The position numbers and the translations under genes are program-made. A stretch of 24,891 nt of DNA, from contig CAYZSE010000037.1 of assembly GCA_964481035.1 (NCBI GenBank), forward strand, positions 1 through 24,891, written 5' to 3'. The stretch's first letter is position 1. The number at the start of each line of letters is the position of its first letter. Source of the stretch: JAAAPF01 sp964481035 (GTDB lineage Bacteria; Pseudomonadota; Alphaproteobacteria; Geminicoccales; Geminicoccaceae). This document shows positions 8,079 through 16,435 of the stretch, in pieces. Below the pieces are notes generated by a model, which was given only the letters and a program-made list of their open reading frames with translations, was not told the DNA's origin and made no database searches.

Positions 8079-9593
8079 TCACGACACGAACTGCAGGACC
8101 ACGAAGCTGTGGTTACCCTGACGGTCGATCAGCAGAAGGACCGAAGGGTGCCCTTCGCTCTGCGCCTGGTTCACCGCCGCTGCCATCTCCGGCGGCGAGC
8201 CCACCGGGTTCTGGTCGACGTCGACGACGATGTCGCCGGCACGCAGGTTCTGGCGCGCCGCGGGTCCTTCCTCGGCCACATCGACGATCACCACGCCGGC
8301 GCTCTCGGCCGAAAGTTCGAAGGTCTCGCGCAGCTCCGGGCCGATCGACGCGACGGTCATCCCGAGGGCGGTGATCTCGGCCCGGTCGACGACGCCTGGA
8401 TCCGTGCCGCTCTCGCTCATCTGGGCGAGCTCCGCGTCACTCGGCAGCTCGCCGAGGATCACCTCGACCTCCGTGCTCTCGCCGCGACGCCAGATGTCGA
8501 CGGCAACCTCCTTGCCGATCTCCGTCTCGGCGACGATGCGCGGCAGACCGCGCATCCGCTCGACCTTCTTGCCGTCGAACCGCACGATGACGTCGCCAGG
8601 GCGGATGTCGCTGTCCGCCGCCGGTCCGCCCGGCGTGACGCTGGCGACGAGCGCGCCCTCGTCGTCGGGCAGGCCGAGGCTGTCGGCGATCTCGGGCGTC
8701 ACCGACTGGATGCGGACGCCCAGCCAGCCGCGCGCGACGCGGCCGGTTTCCTTGAGAGCCTCGATCACGGGCCGCGCGAGATTGCTGGGGATGGCGAAGC
8801 CGATGCCGACATTGCCGCCCGAGGGCGAGAAGATCGCGGTGTTCACCCCGAAGACCTCACCCTCGAGGGTGAAGCTGGGGCCGCCCGAGTTGCCGCGATT
8901 GATGGCGGCATCGACCTGGATGAAGTCATCGTAGGGACCGGCCCGAATGTCACGGCCGCGGGCCGAGACGATGCCCGACGTCACGGTCGAGCCGAGGCCG
9001 AACGGATTGCCGATCGCGATCATCCAATCACCGACCCGGATGTCGTCGCTGTCGGCCCAGTCGACGTTGGGTAAGGGTCGGTCGCTGTCGATCTTCAGCA
9101 GCGCCAGGTCGGTCTTGGGATCGCGACCGATCAAGGTCGCCGGGTACTCCTCCTCGTCGGCCATGATGACAGTGATCTCGTCGGCCTCGGCGATGACGTG
9201 ATTGTTGGTGACCACGTAGCCCTCGGGATCGATGACGAAGCCCGAGCCGAGCGAGAACGATTCCCGCTGGGGTGCGCGATCCGGCCGCTCGGGGTCGAAG
9301 AAGTCCCGGAAGAAGTCCTCGAACGGCGAGCCCGGGGGGAATTGCGGCAGGGGAAACTGCGGACCCTCGAGCCCGTTGACCTGGCGGCTGGTCGAAATGT
9401 TGACGACCGCCGGCGACACTTGCTCGACGAGGTCGGCGAAACCCTCGATCGGCGCCGTCGACTGCGCCCGGGCTGCCGCCATGGCGCTCACGAACGCCAA
9501 CGATACGGCCAGCCACCAGCCGGCTCGGCGCGAGCCAACAAACGCATTGCCCGAGCCGCGAAGAGCACCAGAAAACCGCGAGCCTACCCGCAT
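8079..9593 (-). CDS. degP: DegP/Do-like periplasmic serine protease with two PDZ domains
   Basis: This is a periplasmic heat-shock-type protease and chaperone of the trypsin-like HtrA family. From ATG 9593 it has 504 residues. A signal peptide precedes AAARAQS. The protease domain carries H132 (VTNNHV), D162 (PKTDLALL) and S236 (GNSGGP). Two PDZ domains follow, at about 290-380 and 410-500. An ATG 33 bases upstream (9626) gives 11 extra residues. I prefer 9593 because GGAGGT and GGTGG lie before it and nothing SD-like precedes 9626. It is the last gene of hflK-hflC-DUF2065-degP, joining membrane and periplasmic quality control in one operon, and ends facing serB. Confidence 0.96.
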   Translation of the reverse strand: MRVGSRFSGALRGSGNAFVGSRRAGWWLAVSLAFVSAMAAARAQSTAPIEGFADLVEQVSPAVVNISTSRQVNGLEGPQFPLPQFPPGSPFEDFFRDFFDPERPDRAPQRESFSLGSGFVIDPEGYVVTNNHVIAEADEITVIMADEEEYPATLIGRDPKTDLALLKIDSDRPLPNVDWADSDDIRVGDWMIAIGNPFGLGSTVTSGIVSARGRDIRAGPYDDFIQVDAAINRGNSGGPSFTLEGEVFGVNTAIFSPSGGNVGIGFAIPSNLARPVIEALKETGRVARGWLGVRIQSVTPEIADSLGLPDDEGALVASVTPGGPAADSDIRPGDVIVRFDGKKVERMRGLPRIVAETEIGKEVAVDIWRRGESTEVEVILGELPSDAELAQMSESGTDPGVVDRAEITALGMTVASIGPELRETFELSAESAGVVIVDVAEEGPAARQNLRAGDIVVDVDQNPVGSPPEMAAAVNQAQSEGHPSVLLLIDRQGNHSFVVLQFVS

Positions 9594-9666
9594 GTCGCCA
9601 CCGACCTCCGTGAATTGGCGCGCCATAGCGACGCGGTACGCGAGCGCAGCCGTCGTCGCCGAACGT

Positions 9667-9852
9667 TCATCCCCGTGCGGCCCAAACGATCACCACGCCG
9701 ATCGCCATGGCGAAAAGCCCCAAACGCCGCAAGAGGGATGAAGGCAGTGACGCCGCTTGCGACGCCAGGGCCTGCATCCGCGCCGGAAACCCGGCCCACA
9801 GCAAACCCTCGATGACGAGCACGAGCGCCATGGCGGTCACGAGATCGGTCAC
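9667..9852 (-). CDS. DUF2065 (YjeT-like) small inner-membrane protein
   Basis: The product has 61 residues from a GTG start at 9852. It has two hydrophobic helices: MTDLVTAMALVLVIEGLLWA at the start and LGLFAMAIGVVIVWAARG at the end, joined by a loop with PARMQAL and LLRRLGL. This matches the DUF2065 pattern (EGL...FP.RM...LRRLG), whose members sit beside hflC in many proteobacteria (yjeT in Escherichia coli). Function is unknown. An accessory to HflKC or the FtsH complex is a guess from the conserved neighbourhood. It starts 33 bases after hflC and ends 73 bases before degP. Confidence 0.88.
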   Translation of the reverse strand: MTDLVTAMALVLVIEGLLWAGFPARMQALASQAASLPSSLLRRLGLFAMAIGVVIVWAARG

Positions 9853-9885
9853 CTCGGCGGGCCGAGACGCTGTTCGCCGTGGCCG

Positions 9886-10926
9886 TCACTGGGTGACCGC
9901 GGGCGTGCCGCCATCGTCCGGGGTCGCGAGCAGCCGCTCGGCTTCCTCGCTGAGCGCCTCCAGCATCGCGCGTTCCGGAGTGACCGTCGGCGCGCCGGCT
10001 TCGGCATCGCCTGCCGCGTCGGGAGTGGGCACGCCTTCGGGGCGAACGATGACGCCGCTCAGCGCCTCGCCGCCGAAGTAGCGGAAGAAGTCACTGTTGG
10101 GCGACATCACGAACTGGGTGCTGTCTGCCCCGAGCGCCGCCCGGTAGGCCTGCATCGAGCGATAGAAGGCGAAGAACTGGGCATCGCGGCCGAAGGCGTC
10201 GGCAAAGATGTTGACCGCTTCGGCGTCGCCCTGGCCGCGGAGGACCTCGGCGTCGCGCCGGGCCTCGGCGAGGAGCACGGCCCGCTCGCGTTCGGCGCGC
10301 GAGCGGATACGCTGCGCCAGCTCGCCGCCCTGGGCACGCAGCTCGCGCGCCTCGCGCTCGCGCTCCGTCTGCATCCGACGATAGATCGCCTGGCTGTTCT
10401 CGGCCGGGAGGTCGGCCCGCTTGATCCGGATGTCGACGACGTCGATGCCGTATTGGGCGAGTGCGCTGTTGGCTCGCTCTTGGATGCGGTTCATCAGCGC
10501 CGCACGATCCTCGGAGATGACGTCGAAAAGTTGCACCTCGCCCAGAACGTTGCGCATCGCAGAGTTGAGGATCGGCTGCATCTGGCTCTGCAACGCCGCT
10601 TCCGTGCGGACCCGCTGGAAGAACAGCTTCGGGTCGGTGATGCGATAACGGGCGAAGCTGTCGACGACCAGCCGCCGGCGATCGCCGAGGATGAGCTCCT
10701 GCGGCTGGACGTCGAACGCGAGGACGCGCCGATCGAAGTAGATGGTGTTGTCGATGAACGGCACCTTGAACTTCAACCCCGCCTCTTGCACCGGCCGCTG
10801 GACGGCGCCGAAGCGGAGTACCAGGGCCTGCTGCGCCTCGTTGACGACGAAGGCCGAGGCGAAGACGGTCAGGGCAACGGCAGCGGCGACGCCGAGACCG
10901 ATGAGCGTGGTTCTGTTCATGATCAC
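9886..10926 (-). CDS. hflC: FtsH protease modulator HflC
   Basis: HflC is an SPFH/band-7 protein anchored in the inner membrane that, with HflK, forms a large periplasmic cage around the AAA protease FtsH. The product has 346 residues. An N-terminal membrane helix (about 7-28) is followed by the band-7 domain (NEAQQALVLRFGAVQRPV onward), then a charged Arg/Glu/Ala-rich coiled coil (EREREARELRAQGGELAQ region). The last 50 residues are an acidic, Pro/Ala-rich tail. GTG 10926 overlaps the hflK stop as GTGA. ATG 10920, two codons on, is the alternative start. Either implies coupled translation with hflK and near-equal amounts of both subunits. Confidence 0.97.
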   Translation of the reverse strand: MIMNRTTLIGLGVAAAVALTVFASAFVVNEAQQALVLRFGAVQRPVQEAGLKFKVPFIDNTIYFDRRVLAFDVQPQELILGDRRRLVVDSFARYRITDPKLFFQRVRTEAALQSQMQPILNSAMRNVLGEVQLFDVISEDRAALMNRIQERANSALAQYGIDVVDIRIKRADLPAENSQAIYRRMQTEREREARELRAQGGELAQRIRSRAERERAVLLAEARRDAEVLRGQGDAEAVNIFADAFGRDAQFFAFYRSMQAYRAALGADSTQFVMSPNSDFFRYFGGEALSGVIVRPEGVPTPDAAGDAEAGAPTVTPERAMLEALSEEAERLLATPDDGGTPAVTQ

Positions 10927-12101
10927 TGCACCCCGTTGGCGTTGGACGTGGTCGCGCTCTGGCCGTCACCGCCCGCGGACGTCGCCCGCGCCGGTCGTTC
11001 CTGCAGGTTGGGCAGCGGCAGGTAGGGGACGACGCCGGAACCGCCGCTGGCCTCGCCGTCGATCACCAGCTTGTTCATGTCGCGCAGCACTTCTTCCATC
11101 GTCTCGAGGTAGATCCGCTGCGCCGTCACCTCGCGCGCCTTGTCGAATTCGCTGTAGATGGCGACGAAGCGTGAAGCCTCGCCCGACGCCCGGGCGACGA
11201 CCGTCTCCTTGTACCCCTCGGCCTCTTGGAGCAGCCGCGCCGCCTCGCCGCGGGCCCGTGGGATGATGTCGTTGGCGTAGGCCTCGGCCTCGTTCTGCAG
11301 CCGCTCGCGGTCCGCCTGCGCGCGCTGCACGTCGCGAAAGGCCTCGATGACCTCGGCCGGCGGGTCGGCCTTTTGCAACTGCACCTCGGTGACGAGAATG
11401 CCGGCACCGTAGCTGTCGAGTAGCGTTTGGATCTGCAATTGCGCATTGCTCTCCAGCACGCCCCGACCTTCGGTGGTCACCTCTGAGATCGGTGTCTGCC
11501 CGACGAGCTCGCGCATGACGCTTTCCGCCGCGGCTTTGACGGTTTCCGCCGGATCGCGCACGTTGAACAGGAAATCTTCCGGCACCGAGATCTTCCACAG
11601 GACGACGAAGTTGATGTCGACGATGTTCTCGTCGCCGGTCAACATCAGGCTTTCGTTGGTGACGTCGCGCGTCGAGCTGCGGCTGCCGGAGACGGCGCCG
11701 GAACGAAAGCCTACCTCGACGCGATTGACCCGCTCGACCTCGGGGCGGATGACGCTCTGGATCGGGCTTGGCAGGTGGTAGCGCAAGCCCGATTCGGTCA
11801 CCTCGTAGAACCGCCCGAACATCAGCTCGACGCCGCGCTCCGCCGGCTGGACCCGGTAGAAGCCCGAGAGCAGCCAGAGGCTCACCAGCACCACGGCGCC
11901 GATCAGGATCACCCGCTTGTTGCCGAACGGGCCGCCGCCGCTCGGAAACATCTGACGAACCTTCTCCTGGCTCTTGCGGATGAGATCCTCGAGATCGGGC
12001 GGCTGCTGACCGCCGCCGCCGGTGGGGCCGCCGCCGGACGGTCTGCCGCCCCAGGGGCCCTGCCCGCCCTGCCACTTGCCGCCTTGATTGTTCCAGGGCA
12101 T
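10923..12101 (-). CDS. hflK: FtsH protease modulator HflK
   Basis: HflK is the partner of HflC in the FtsH-regulating membrane complex. The protein has 392 residues from ATG 12101, where the family start MPWNNQGGKW appears. Residues 1-40 are Gly/Pro/Gln-rich and cytoplasmic (GGGPTGGGGQQPPDLEDLI), followed by a membrane helix near 65-85 (VILIGAVVLVSLWLLSGFY). The band-7 domain begins VQPAERGVELMFGRF, and a coiled coil with QADRERLQNEAEAYAND follows. An AAGGA ribosome-binding site lies 8 bases before the ATG. It heads hflK-hflC-DUF2065-degP and is divergent from mrp, 88 bases away. Confidence 0.97.
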   Translation of the reverse strand: MPWNNQGGKWQGGQGPWGGRPSGGGPTGGGGQQPPDLEDLIRKSQEKVRQMFPSGGGPFGNKRVILIGAVVLVSLWLLSGFYRVQPAERGVELMFGRFYEVTESGLRYHLPSPIQSVIRPEVERVNRVEVGFRSGAVSGSRSSTRDVTNESLMLTGDENIVDINFVVLWKISVPEDFLFNVRDPAETVKAAAESVMRELVGQTPISEVTTEGRGVLESNAQLQIQTLLDSYGAGILVTEVQLQKADPPAEVIEAFRDVQRAQADRERLQNEAEAYANDIIPRARGEAARLLQEAEGYKETVVARASGEASRFVAIYSEFDKAREVTAQRIYLETMEEVLRDMNKLVIDGEASGGSGVVPYLPLPNLQERPARATSAGGDGQSATTSNANGVQ

Positions 12102-12135
12102 GCCCGGTCCTTCCGCTAGGTCACTGAGGCTACGC

Positions 12136-12164
12136 TTCGCCCGCAGCCGGATGTCGCCTATATC
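12136..12164. promoter_or_regulatory. Candidate promoter between hflK and mrp, possibly two-way
   Basis: On the plus strand TTCGCC (12136-12141), 17 bases, then TATATC (12159-12164) would place the mrp start near 12171. The same TATATC/GATATA core read on the minus strand lies about 17 bases after TTGAAC, so it could also serve hflK. The -35 match for mrp is poor (3 of 6). A plus-strand start there would exclude the upstream ATG 12151 for mrp. Confidence 0.3.
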
Positions 12165-12189
12165 GGTCCTGGGCAACAGGGGTTCAACC

Positions 12190-13317
12190 GTGAGCACGAT
12201 CGACCGCGACGACGTCGTCAACGCGCTGAGGCGCATCCGGCTGCCGGACCAGGACCGCGACATCGTCGATCTGGGCATGGTCTCGGGCGTCGTCGTCAAG
12301 GGCGGCAATGTCGGGTTCAGCATCGAGGTGGCGGCCGCGGACGGCGCGCGCCTCGAGCCCGTGCGCCGCGCCGCCGAGGAGGCGGTTCGCCGCCTCGAGG
12401 GGGTGAGCTCGGTGACCGCCGTGCTCACGGCGGAGCGCGCGGGACCGGCGTCGGCCGGCAACGCGGGGGCCGCCGGCGGGCCCCGCGCTGCGCCCGGCCC
12501 GGCGGCGCAACGGCCGCTCATCGAGGGTGTGCGCTCGATCGTCGCGGTCGCCTCGGGCAAGGGCGGCGTCGGCAAGTCGACGACCGCGATCAACCTCGCC
12601 ATGGGTCTGGCGGCGACCGGGCTGCGGACCGGTCTCCTGGATGCCGACATCTACGGCCCGTCGCTACCCCGCATGGCCGGCGTGCGGGGCCGTCCCGCGA
12701 CGGCGGCCGACGGCCAGAAGCTCGCGCCCATGCGCGCCTACGGGGTCGAGATCATGTCGATGGGCTTTCTCGTCGACGAGGACGCCCCGATGATCTGGCG
12801 CGGCCCGATGGTGCAGAGCGCCATCCAGCAGATGCTCGGCGACGTCGCCTGGGGCGAGCTCGACGTCATGGTCGTCGACCTGCCGCCCGGCACCGGCGAC
12901 GCGCAGCTCACCATGGCCCAGCGCGTCCCGCTCGCCGGTGCGGTGATCGTCTCGACGCCGCAGGACATAGCACTCCTCGACGCCAAGAAGGCGATCAACA
13001 TGTTCCGCAAGGTCGACGTCCCGATCTTCGGGATCGTCGAGAACATGAGCTACTTCTGCTGCCCCCATTGCGGCGGCCGCACCGACATCTTCGCGCACGG
13101 CGGCGCGCGGGCGACGGCGACGGCCCTGGGCGTCGACTTCCTCGGCGAGATCCCGCTCGACCCCTTGATCCGCGAGCTGTCCGACGACGGCCGGCCGATC
13201 GTCGCCACCGAGCCCCAGTCCCCGCAGGGCCAAGCCTACCTCGCGCTCGCGATGAGCGTGGGCGACCGTCTGGCGACGGCCCGGCGCAAGCCGGCCCCGC
13301 GCATCGTCGAGATGTGA
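12190..13317 (+). CDS. mrp: Mrp/ApbC-type iron-sulfur cluster carrier ATPase
   Basis: Mrp/ApbC binds and transfers Fe-S clusters in the cytoplasm. From GTG 12190 it has 375 residues. The N-terminal MIP18/DUF59-like domain (about 1-80) contains DRDIVDLGMVSGVV. An Ala/Gly/Pro-rich linker follows. The P-loop ATPase domain has the deviant Walker A GKGGVGKST (123-131), the DADIYGPSLPRM segment, and the cluster-ligand pair C291-P-H-C294 preceded by C290. AGGGG at 12178-12182, 7 bases before GTG 12190, supports that start over ATG 12151. It ends only 9 bases from the convergent gene at 13327. Confidence 0.95.
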   Translation: MSTIDRDDVVNALRRIRLPDQDRDIVDLGMVSGVVVKGGNVGFSIEVAAADGARLEPVRRAAEEAVRRLEGVSSVTAVLTAERAGPASAGNAGAAGGPRAAPGPAAQRPLIEGVRSIVAVASGKGGVGKSTTAINLAMGLAATGLRTGLLDADIYGPSLPRMAGVRGRPATAADGQKLAPMRAYGVEIMSMGFLVDEDAPMIWRGPMVQSAIQQMLGDVAWGELDVMVVDLPPGTGDAQLTMAQRVPLAGAVIVSTPQDIALLDAKKAINMFRKVDVPIFGIVENMSYFCCPHCGGRTDIFAHGGARATATALGVDFLGEIPLDPLIRELSDDGRPIVATEPQSPQGQAYLALAMSVGDRLATARRKPAPRIVEM

Positions 13318-13326
13318 GGCGCCCCG

Positions 13327-14541
13327 TCAGCCGTCGGCGGCGAGCCAGAGCTCGAGGGTGCCGACGGTCGGCCGTGGCTGGTAGTGGGTGAAGTCCTGGA
13401 GCACCGGCGCGGCGTCGAGACCCGCCACGATCTCGGCGGCGATGCCGGCGTCGCTCGCATGGAAGAACCGCAGCCGGTCCTCGCGGACCACCAGCCCCGG
13501 TGCCGGGACGTAATCGACGGCGAGGGCGAGTGCCCGAAGTTGCGCGCCCATCCGCCGTGCCCGCGCTTCGGCCGTGGCGCTGTCGCCGCGGTAGTGCAGA
13601 TGGACGAGCGGCATCAGGTCACCCGTCGGCTCGGTTCGCGGCGCCAGCGGCTGCGCGTCGATGAGGCGCAGTGCGCGCGCCGGCACGAGCGCCGGGGCGG
13701 CGACGACGCGCCGCGGTGAGCTGCGTTCCGGTGCCGCCTTGAACGTCGGCTCGCGGGGCTCGGCGCGCGGCACGGCGATCGCCGCTGGCGCCGGTCGACG
13801 TATCGTCGTCGGCGCGGCGGGGGCCACGGGCGGCAGCGCCTCGACCGCGACCCGGTGCTCGGGCGGCCAGGAATGCCCGGTCGGTACCGCCACGACGACC
13901 GCGAGCGCGACGCTCGCGGCGAGGCCGGCACGAGAGCCCACGGGGCAACCTCGCCGCGGCGACGGCGGCTCCAGGCCAAGGGCCACGAGCGGGCCCAGCC
14001 GCCGGTCCCAGCCGGCGACCAGGCGCTGCAGGTCCGGATCGAGCGCGACCGCTCGGTGGAGCGCTGCGAAGGCCCGCACCGGCACCGCACCCGTCGCGTA
14101 CTCGCCGGCCAGCATCAGCCGCACGAGAGCGAGGCCGGTCGGCCGCGCGTCGCGGGCCAGGAGCGCCTCCAGCGCACGGCGCAGCGCCACCTTGGCGTCC
14201 AGCCTGGTGACGCCGAGCAATGACGCCAGGGCGCCTGTGTCCAGGCCCTCGAGCACCGCACCAGCGAGCGCGCGGCGCTCCAGCGCGCTCGTGTCACCGA
14301 CCGGCAGGACGGCCCCGAGTTGGGCGGCGTCGCGCAAAGCGGGGCGCGTCGCACTGCCGGTGCTGCGCAAATCGTGGAGAAGGCGGCGTCGCGCCGCGGC
14401 GAGCGGCGCGGTCCAGTGCTCCGCCGCTGCCGCCGTCCACGCCGCCGCGATCGAGCGGCGGGCGCGGCGCCCGCGCACGCCGTGCCGCTCGGCGATGGCC
14501 GCGAGTGCCGCGCGGTCACGCCGGTTCGGGAAAGGCGTCAT
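13327..14541 (-). CDS. Single-helix membrane protein with sigma-region-4-like and anti-sigma-like parts and a periplasmic domain
   Basis: I do not recognise this 404-residue protein as a named family, but four parts are visible. Residues 1-130 are Arg/Ala-rich and helical, and 87-130 (LERRALAGAVLEGLD, SLLGVTRLDAKVALRRAL) resemble the helix-turn-helix of an ECF sigma region 4. Residues 140-192 (VALDPDLQRLVAGWDRRLGPL, then EPPSP) resemble the cytoplasmic part of RskA-type anti-sigma factors. One membrane helix (206-220) follows, then a Pro/Ala-rich linker, and a C-terminal domain (310-404) with HYRGDSATAEARA, RLRFFHASDAG and FTHYQPRP-VGTLELWL, which looks like an alpha/beta LytR_C- or SPOR-like fold. 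Sequence similarity here is by eye only. A repressor/sensor role is inference. It lies downstream of the MsbA-like gene but behind a strong hairpin. Confidence 0.75.
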   Translation of the reverse strand: MTPFPNRRDRAALAAIAERHGVRGRRARRSIAAAWTAAAAEHWTAPLAAARRRLLHDLRSTGSATRPALRDAAQLGAVLPVGDTSALERRALAGAVLEGLDTGALASLLGVTRLDAKVALRRALEALLARDARPTGLALVRLMLAGEYATGAVPVRAFAALHRAVALDPDLQRLVAGWDRRLGPLVALGLEPPSPRRGCPVGSRAGLAASVALAVVVAVPTGHSWPPEHRVAVEALPPVAPAAPTTIRRPAPAAIAVPRAEPREPTFKAAPERSSPRRVVAAPALVPARALRLIDAQPLAPRTEPTGDLMPLVHLHYRGDSATAEARARRMGAQLRALALAVDYVPAPGLVVREDRLRFFHASDAGIAAEIVAGLDAAPVLQDFTHYQPRPTVGTLELWLAADG

Positions 14542-14611
14542 GGCGCCCCCGGGCGTTGCCCGCCGGCGGCCGTGCGTGGGTGTCGCTGCATACGGGCAAG
14601 CTACGGCAATC

Positions 14612-14636
14612 AGCACCGGGAGACGAGCCCGGTGCT
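14612..14636 (-). terminator. Strong hairpin after the MsbA-like gene
   Basis: Perfect 9-bp arms AGCACCGGG (14612-14620) and CCCGGTGCT (14628-14636) enclose a 7-nt loop, starting 6 bases after the exporter's stop codon on the minus strand. There is no U-run, so termination may be partial or Rho-assisted. It separates the exporter from the sigma-like gene. Confidence 0.45.
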
Positions 14637-14642
14637 CGGCAC

Positions 14643-16379
14643 TCACGTATGCTGCGGGGCGGGCGTGGCGCCGTGCAGCTGCAGCCGCGCGAGCCGGGCG
14701 TACACGCCGCTTCTCGCCATGAGCTGCGCGTGGGTTCCGAGCTCGGCGACGCGGCCTTCCTCCAAGACGACGATCTGTGCCGCGTCCCGCACGGTGGCGA
14801 GCCGATGCGCTATGACGAGCGTGGTACGCGAGCGCGCCAAGGCGCGGAGCGCGTCTTGGACCTTGCGCTCGTTCTCGGCGTCGAGCGCGCTGGTCGCTTC
14901 GTCGAGCAGGAGTATGGGTGCCGGCTTGAGCATCGCCCGGGCGAGCGCGATCCGCTGACGCTGCCCGCCCGAGAGCCGGCTGCCACTGGGGCCGACGCGG
15001 GTCGCCCAGCCGTCGGGCAGGGCGCGGATGACGTCCTCGAGGGCCGCCGCAACAACCACGGCGGCGATCTCCTCGTCCCCCGCATCCGGCCGGCCGAAGG
15101 CGATGTTGGCGCGCACGCTGTCGTCGAACAGCACGACCTCCTGGGAGACCAGGCTGATCTGCGCGCGCAGCGAGGCGAGCGTCACGTCGCGGACATCGCG
15201 ACCGTCGATGACGACGCGCCCGGCGGTCACGTCGTAGAAGCGCGGCACCAGGTTCAAGATCGTCGACTTGCCGGCGCCGCTCGCACCGACGAGCGCCGTC
15301 GTTCGCCCGGCGGGCACGGTGAAGGAGACGTCGTGCAGCGCCGGCACGCCGGCCCCGTAGGTGAAGCACACGGCCTCGAAGCGCACCGTCGGCTCATCGA
15401 CGACGAGGGGCTCGGCAGCGGGCCGGTCGACGATGGCGGGCGCCTCGTCGAGCAGCGCGTAAGTGCGTTGCAGTGCGGCCAGTCCTTCCTGCACCGAGAC
15501 GTTGAGGTTGCCGAGTGCCCGTACCGGCTGCGCTGCCATCAGCAGCGCCGTGATGAAGCCCGTGAAGTCGCCGACGGTGCCGGCGCCCGAGGACACCCGC
15601 CAGCCGCCGACAGCGAGCACCCCGGCGACGGCGAGGCCACCCATGACCTCGAGCAGCGGGTCGACCCGGGCCCGCGCCCGCTCGGCCCGCATCTTCAAGA
15701 TGGCCATGCGCTCGAAGGACCCGGTCGCCCGCGCGGCCTGATAGGCCTCGAGCCGATACGCCTTGATCATCCGCATGCTCGACAGGCCCTCGTGGAGGAA
15801 ACCCGTCATGTCGCCGACCTGCGCCTGCATCGCCCGGGCGACGCGACGCACGCGGCGGCTCAACTGCGCCAGCGGCCAGGCCGCGAGCGGATAGACGACG
15901 AGCACGATGAGGGTCGTCGCCCAATCGAGCCAGAGCATGGCGGCGAGCAGCGCCAGCAGGGTCAGGCTGTCGCGCACGAGGCTCGTCGTGACCTTGCCGA
16001 GGCTCGTGCGGATCACGTTCACGTCGTTGGTGAAGCGGGTCACGAGGCCACCGGCCGGCTCCCGCTGCAAGCGCGCCAGATCGGCCGCCATGAGATGGGT
16101 GAAGAGCCGCTGTTGGACGCGCACGCCGACGCGCTGCAACAACGCTTGGAGCGCCACGGTCTGCGCGTAGAGCGCGCCGCCCTTGAGCGCCGTCAGACCG
16201 ACGACGAGCGGCGGCAGGAGCCACACGGCGCGGGGATCGCGGTCGGCGAGGAGCTCGAAGGCGAAGTCGATGACCAGTGGGTAGAGCCCCGTCACCGCCG
16301 AGACGACCGCCATCAACACCAGCACCAGCGCCAGCCGCCGCCAGAACGGGCGCACCATATCGCCGGCGAAGCGGCGCAT
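14643..16379 (-). CDS. MsbA-like ABC exporter (fused membrane and ATPase domains)
   Basis: This is a half-transporter that would work as a homodimer in the inner membrane, of the type that flips lipid A core or exports lipophilic compounds. It has 578 residues from ATG 16379. The membrane domain spans about 15-305 with six helices. The ATPase domain spans about 330-570: Walker A GASGAGKS (365-372), Q-loop SLVSQEV, signature LSGGQ (469-473), Walker B ILLLDE (489-494), D-loop SALD and H-loop IAHRLA. The stretch DLARLQREPAGGLVTRFTND is typical of MsbA/MDR-type exporters. The true substrate cannot be read from sequence. It starts 56 bases after the BMP-family binding-protein gene and is followed by a strong hairpin. 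Confidence 0.93.
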   Translation of the reverse strand: MRRFAGDMVRPFWRRLALVLVLMAVVSAVTGLYPLVIDFAFELLADRDPRAVWLLPPLVVGLTALKGGALYAQTVALQALLQRVGVRVQQRLFTHLMAADLARLQREPAGGLVTRFTNDVNVIRTSLGKVTTSLVRDSLTLLALLAAMLWLDWATTLIVLVVYPLAAWPLAQLSRRVRRVARAMQAQVGDMTGFLHEGLSSMRMIKAYRLEAYQAARATGSFERMAILKMRAERARARVDPLLEVMGGLAVAGVLAVGGWRVSSGAGTVGDFTGFITALLMAAQPVRALGNLNVSVQEGLAALQRTYALLDEAPAIVDRPAAEPLVVDEPTVRFEAVCFTYGAGVPALHDVSFTVPAGRTTALVGASGAGKSTILNLVPRFYDVTAGRVVIDGRDVRDVTLASLRAQISLVSQEVVLFDDSVRANIAFGRPDAGDEEIAAVVVAAALEDVIRALPDGWATRVGPSGSRLSGGQRQRIALARAMLKPAPILLLDEATSALDAENERKVQDALRALARSRTTLVIAHRLATVRDAAQIVVLEEGRVAELGTHAQLMARSGVYARLARLQLHGATPAPQHT

Positions 16380-16435
16380 CAGTGGACCACCCTGCTCCAG
16401 CAAGCCCGCGTCCCCGCGCCGGTGTCGGACGCCGA

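Noticed and set aside
9594..9626. Upstream ATG for degP
   Set aside because: No Shine-Dalgarno precedes it, while purine-rich GGAGGT and GGTGG precede ATG 9593. It would also lengthen an already long signal-peptide n-region.
12151..12189. Upstream ATG 12151 for mrp
   Set aside because: AGGGG lies at the right distance before GTG 12190, the family start fits there, and the likely promoter core lies downstream of 12151.
16408..16432. GCGTCC/GGACGC stem after the BMP-family gene as a terminator
   Set aside because: The stem is only 6 bp with a 13-nt loop and no T-run, within chance expectation at this GC content.
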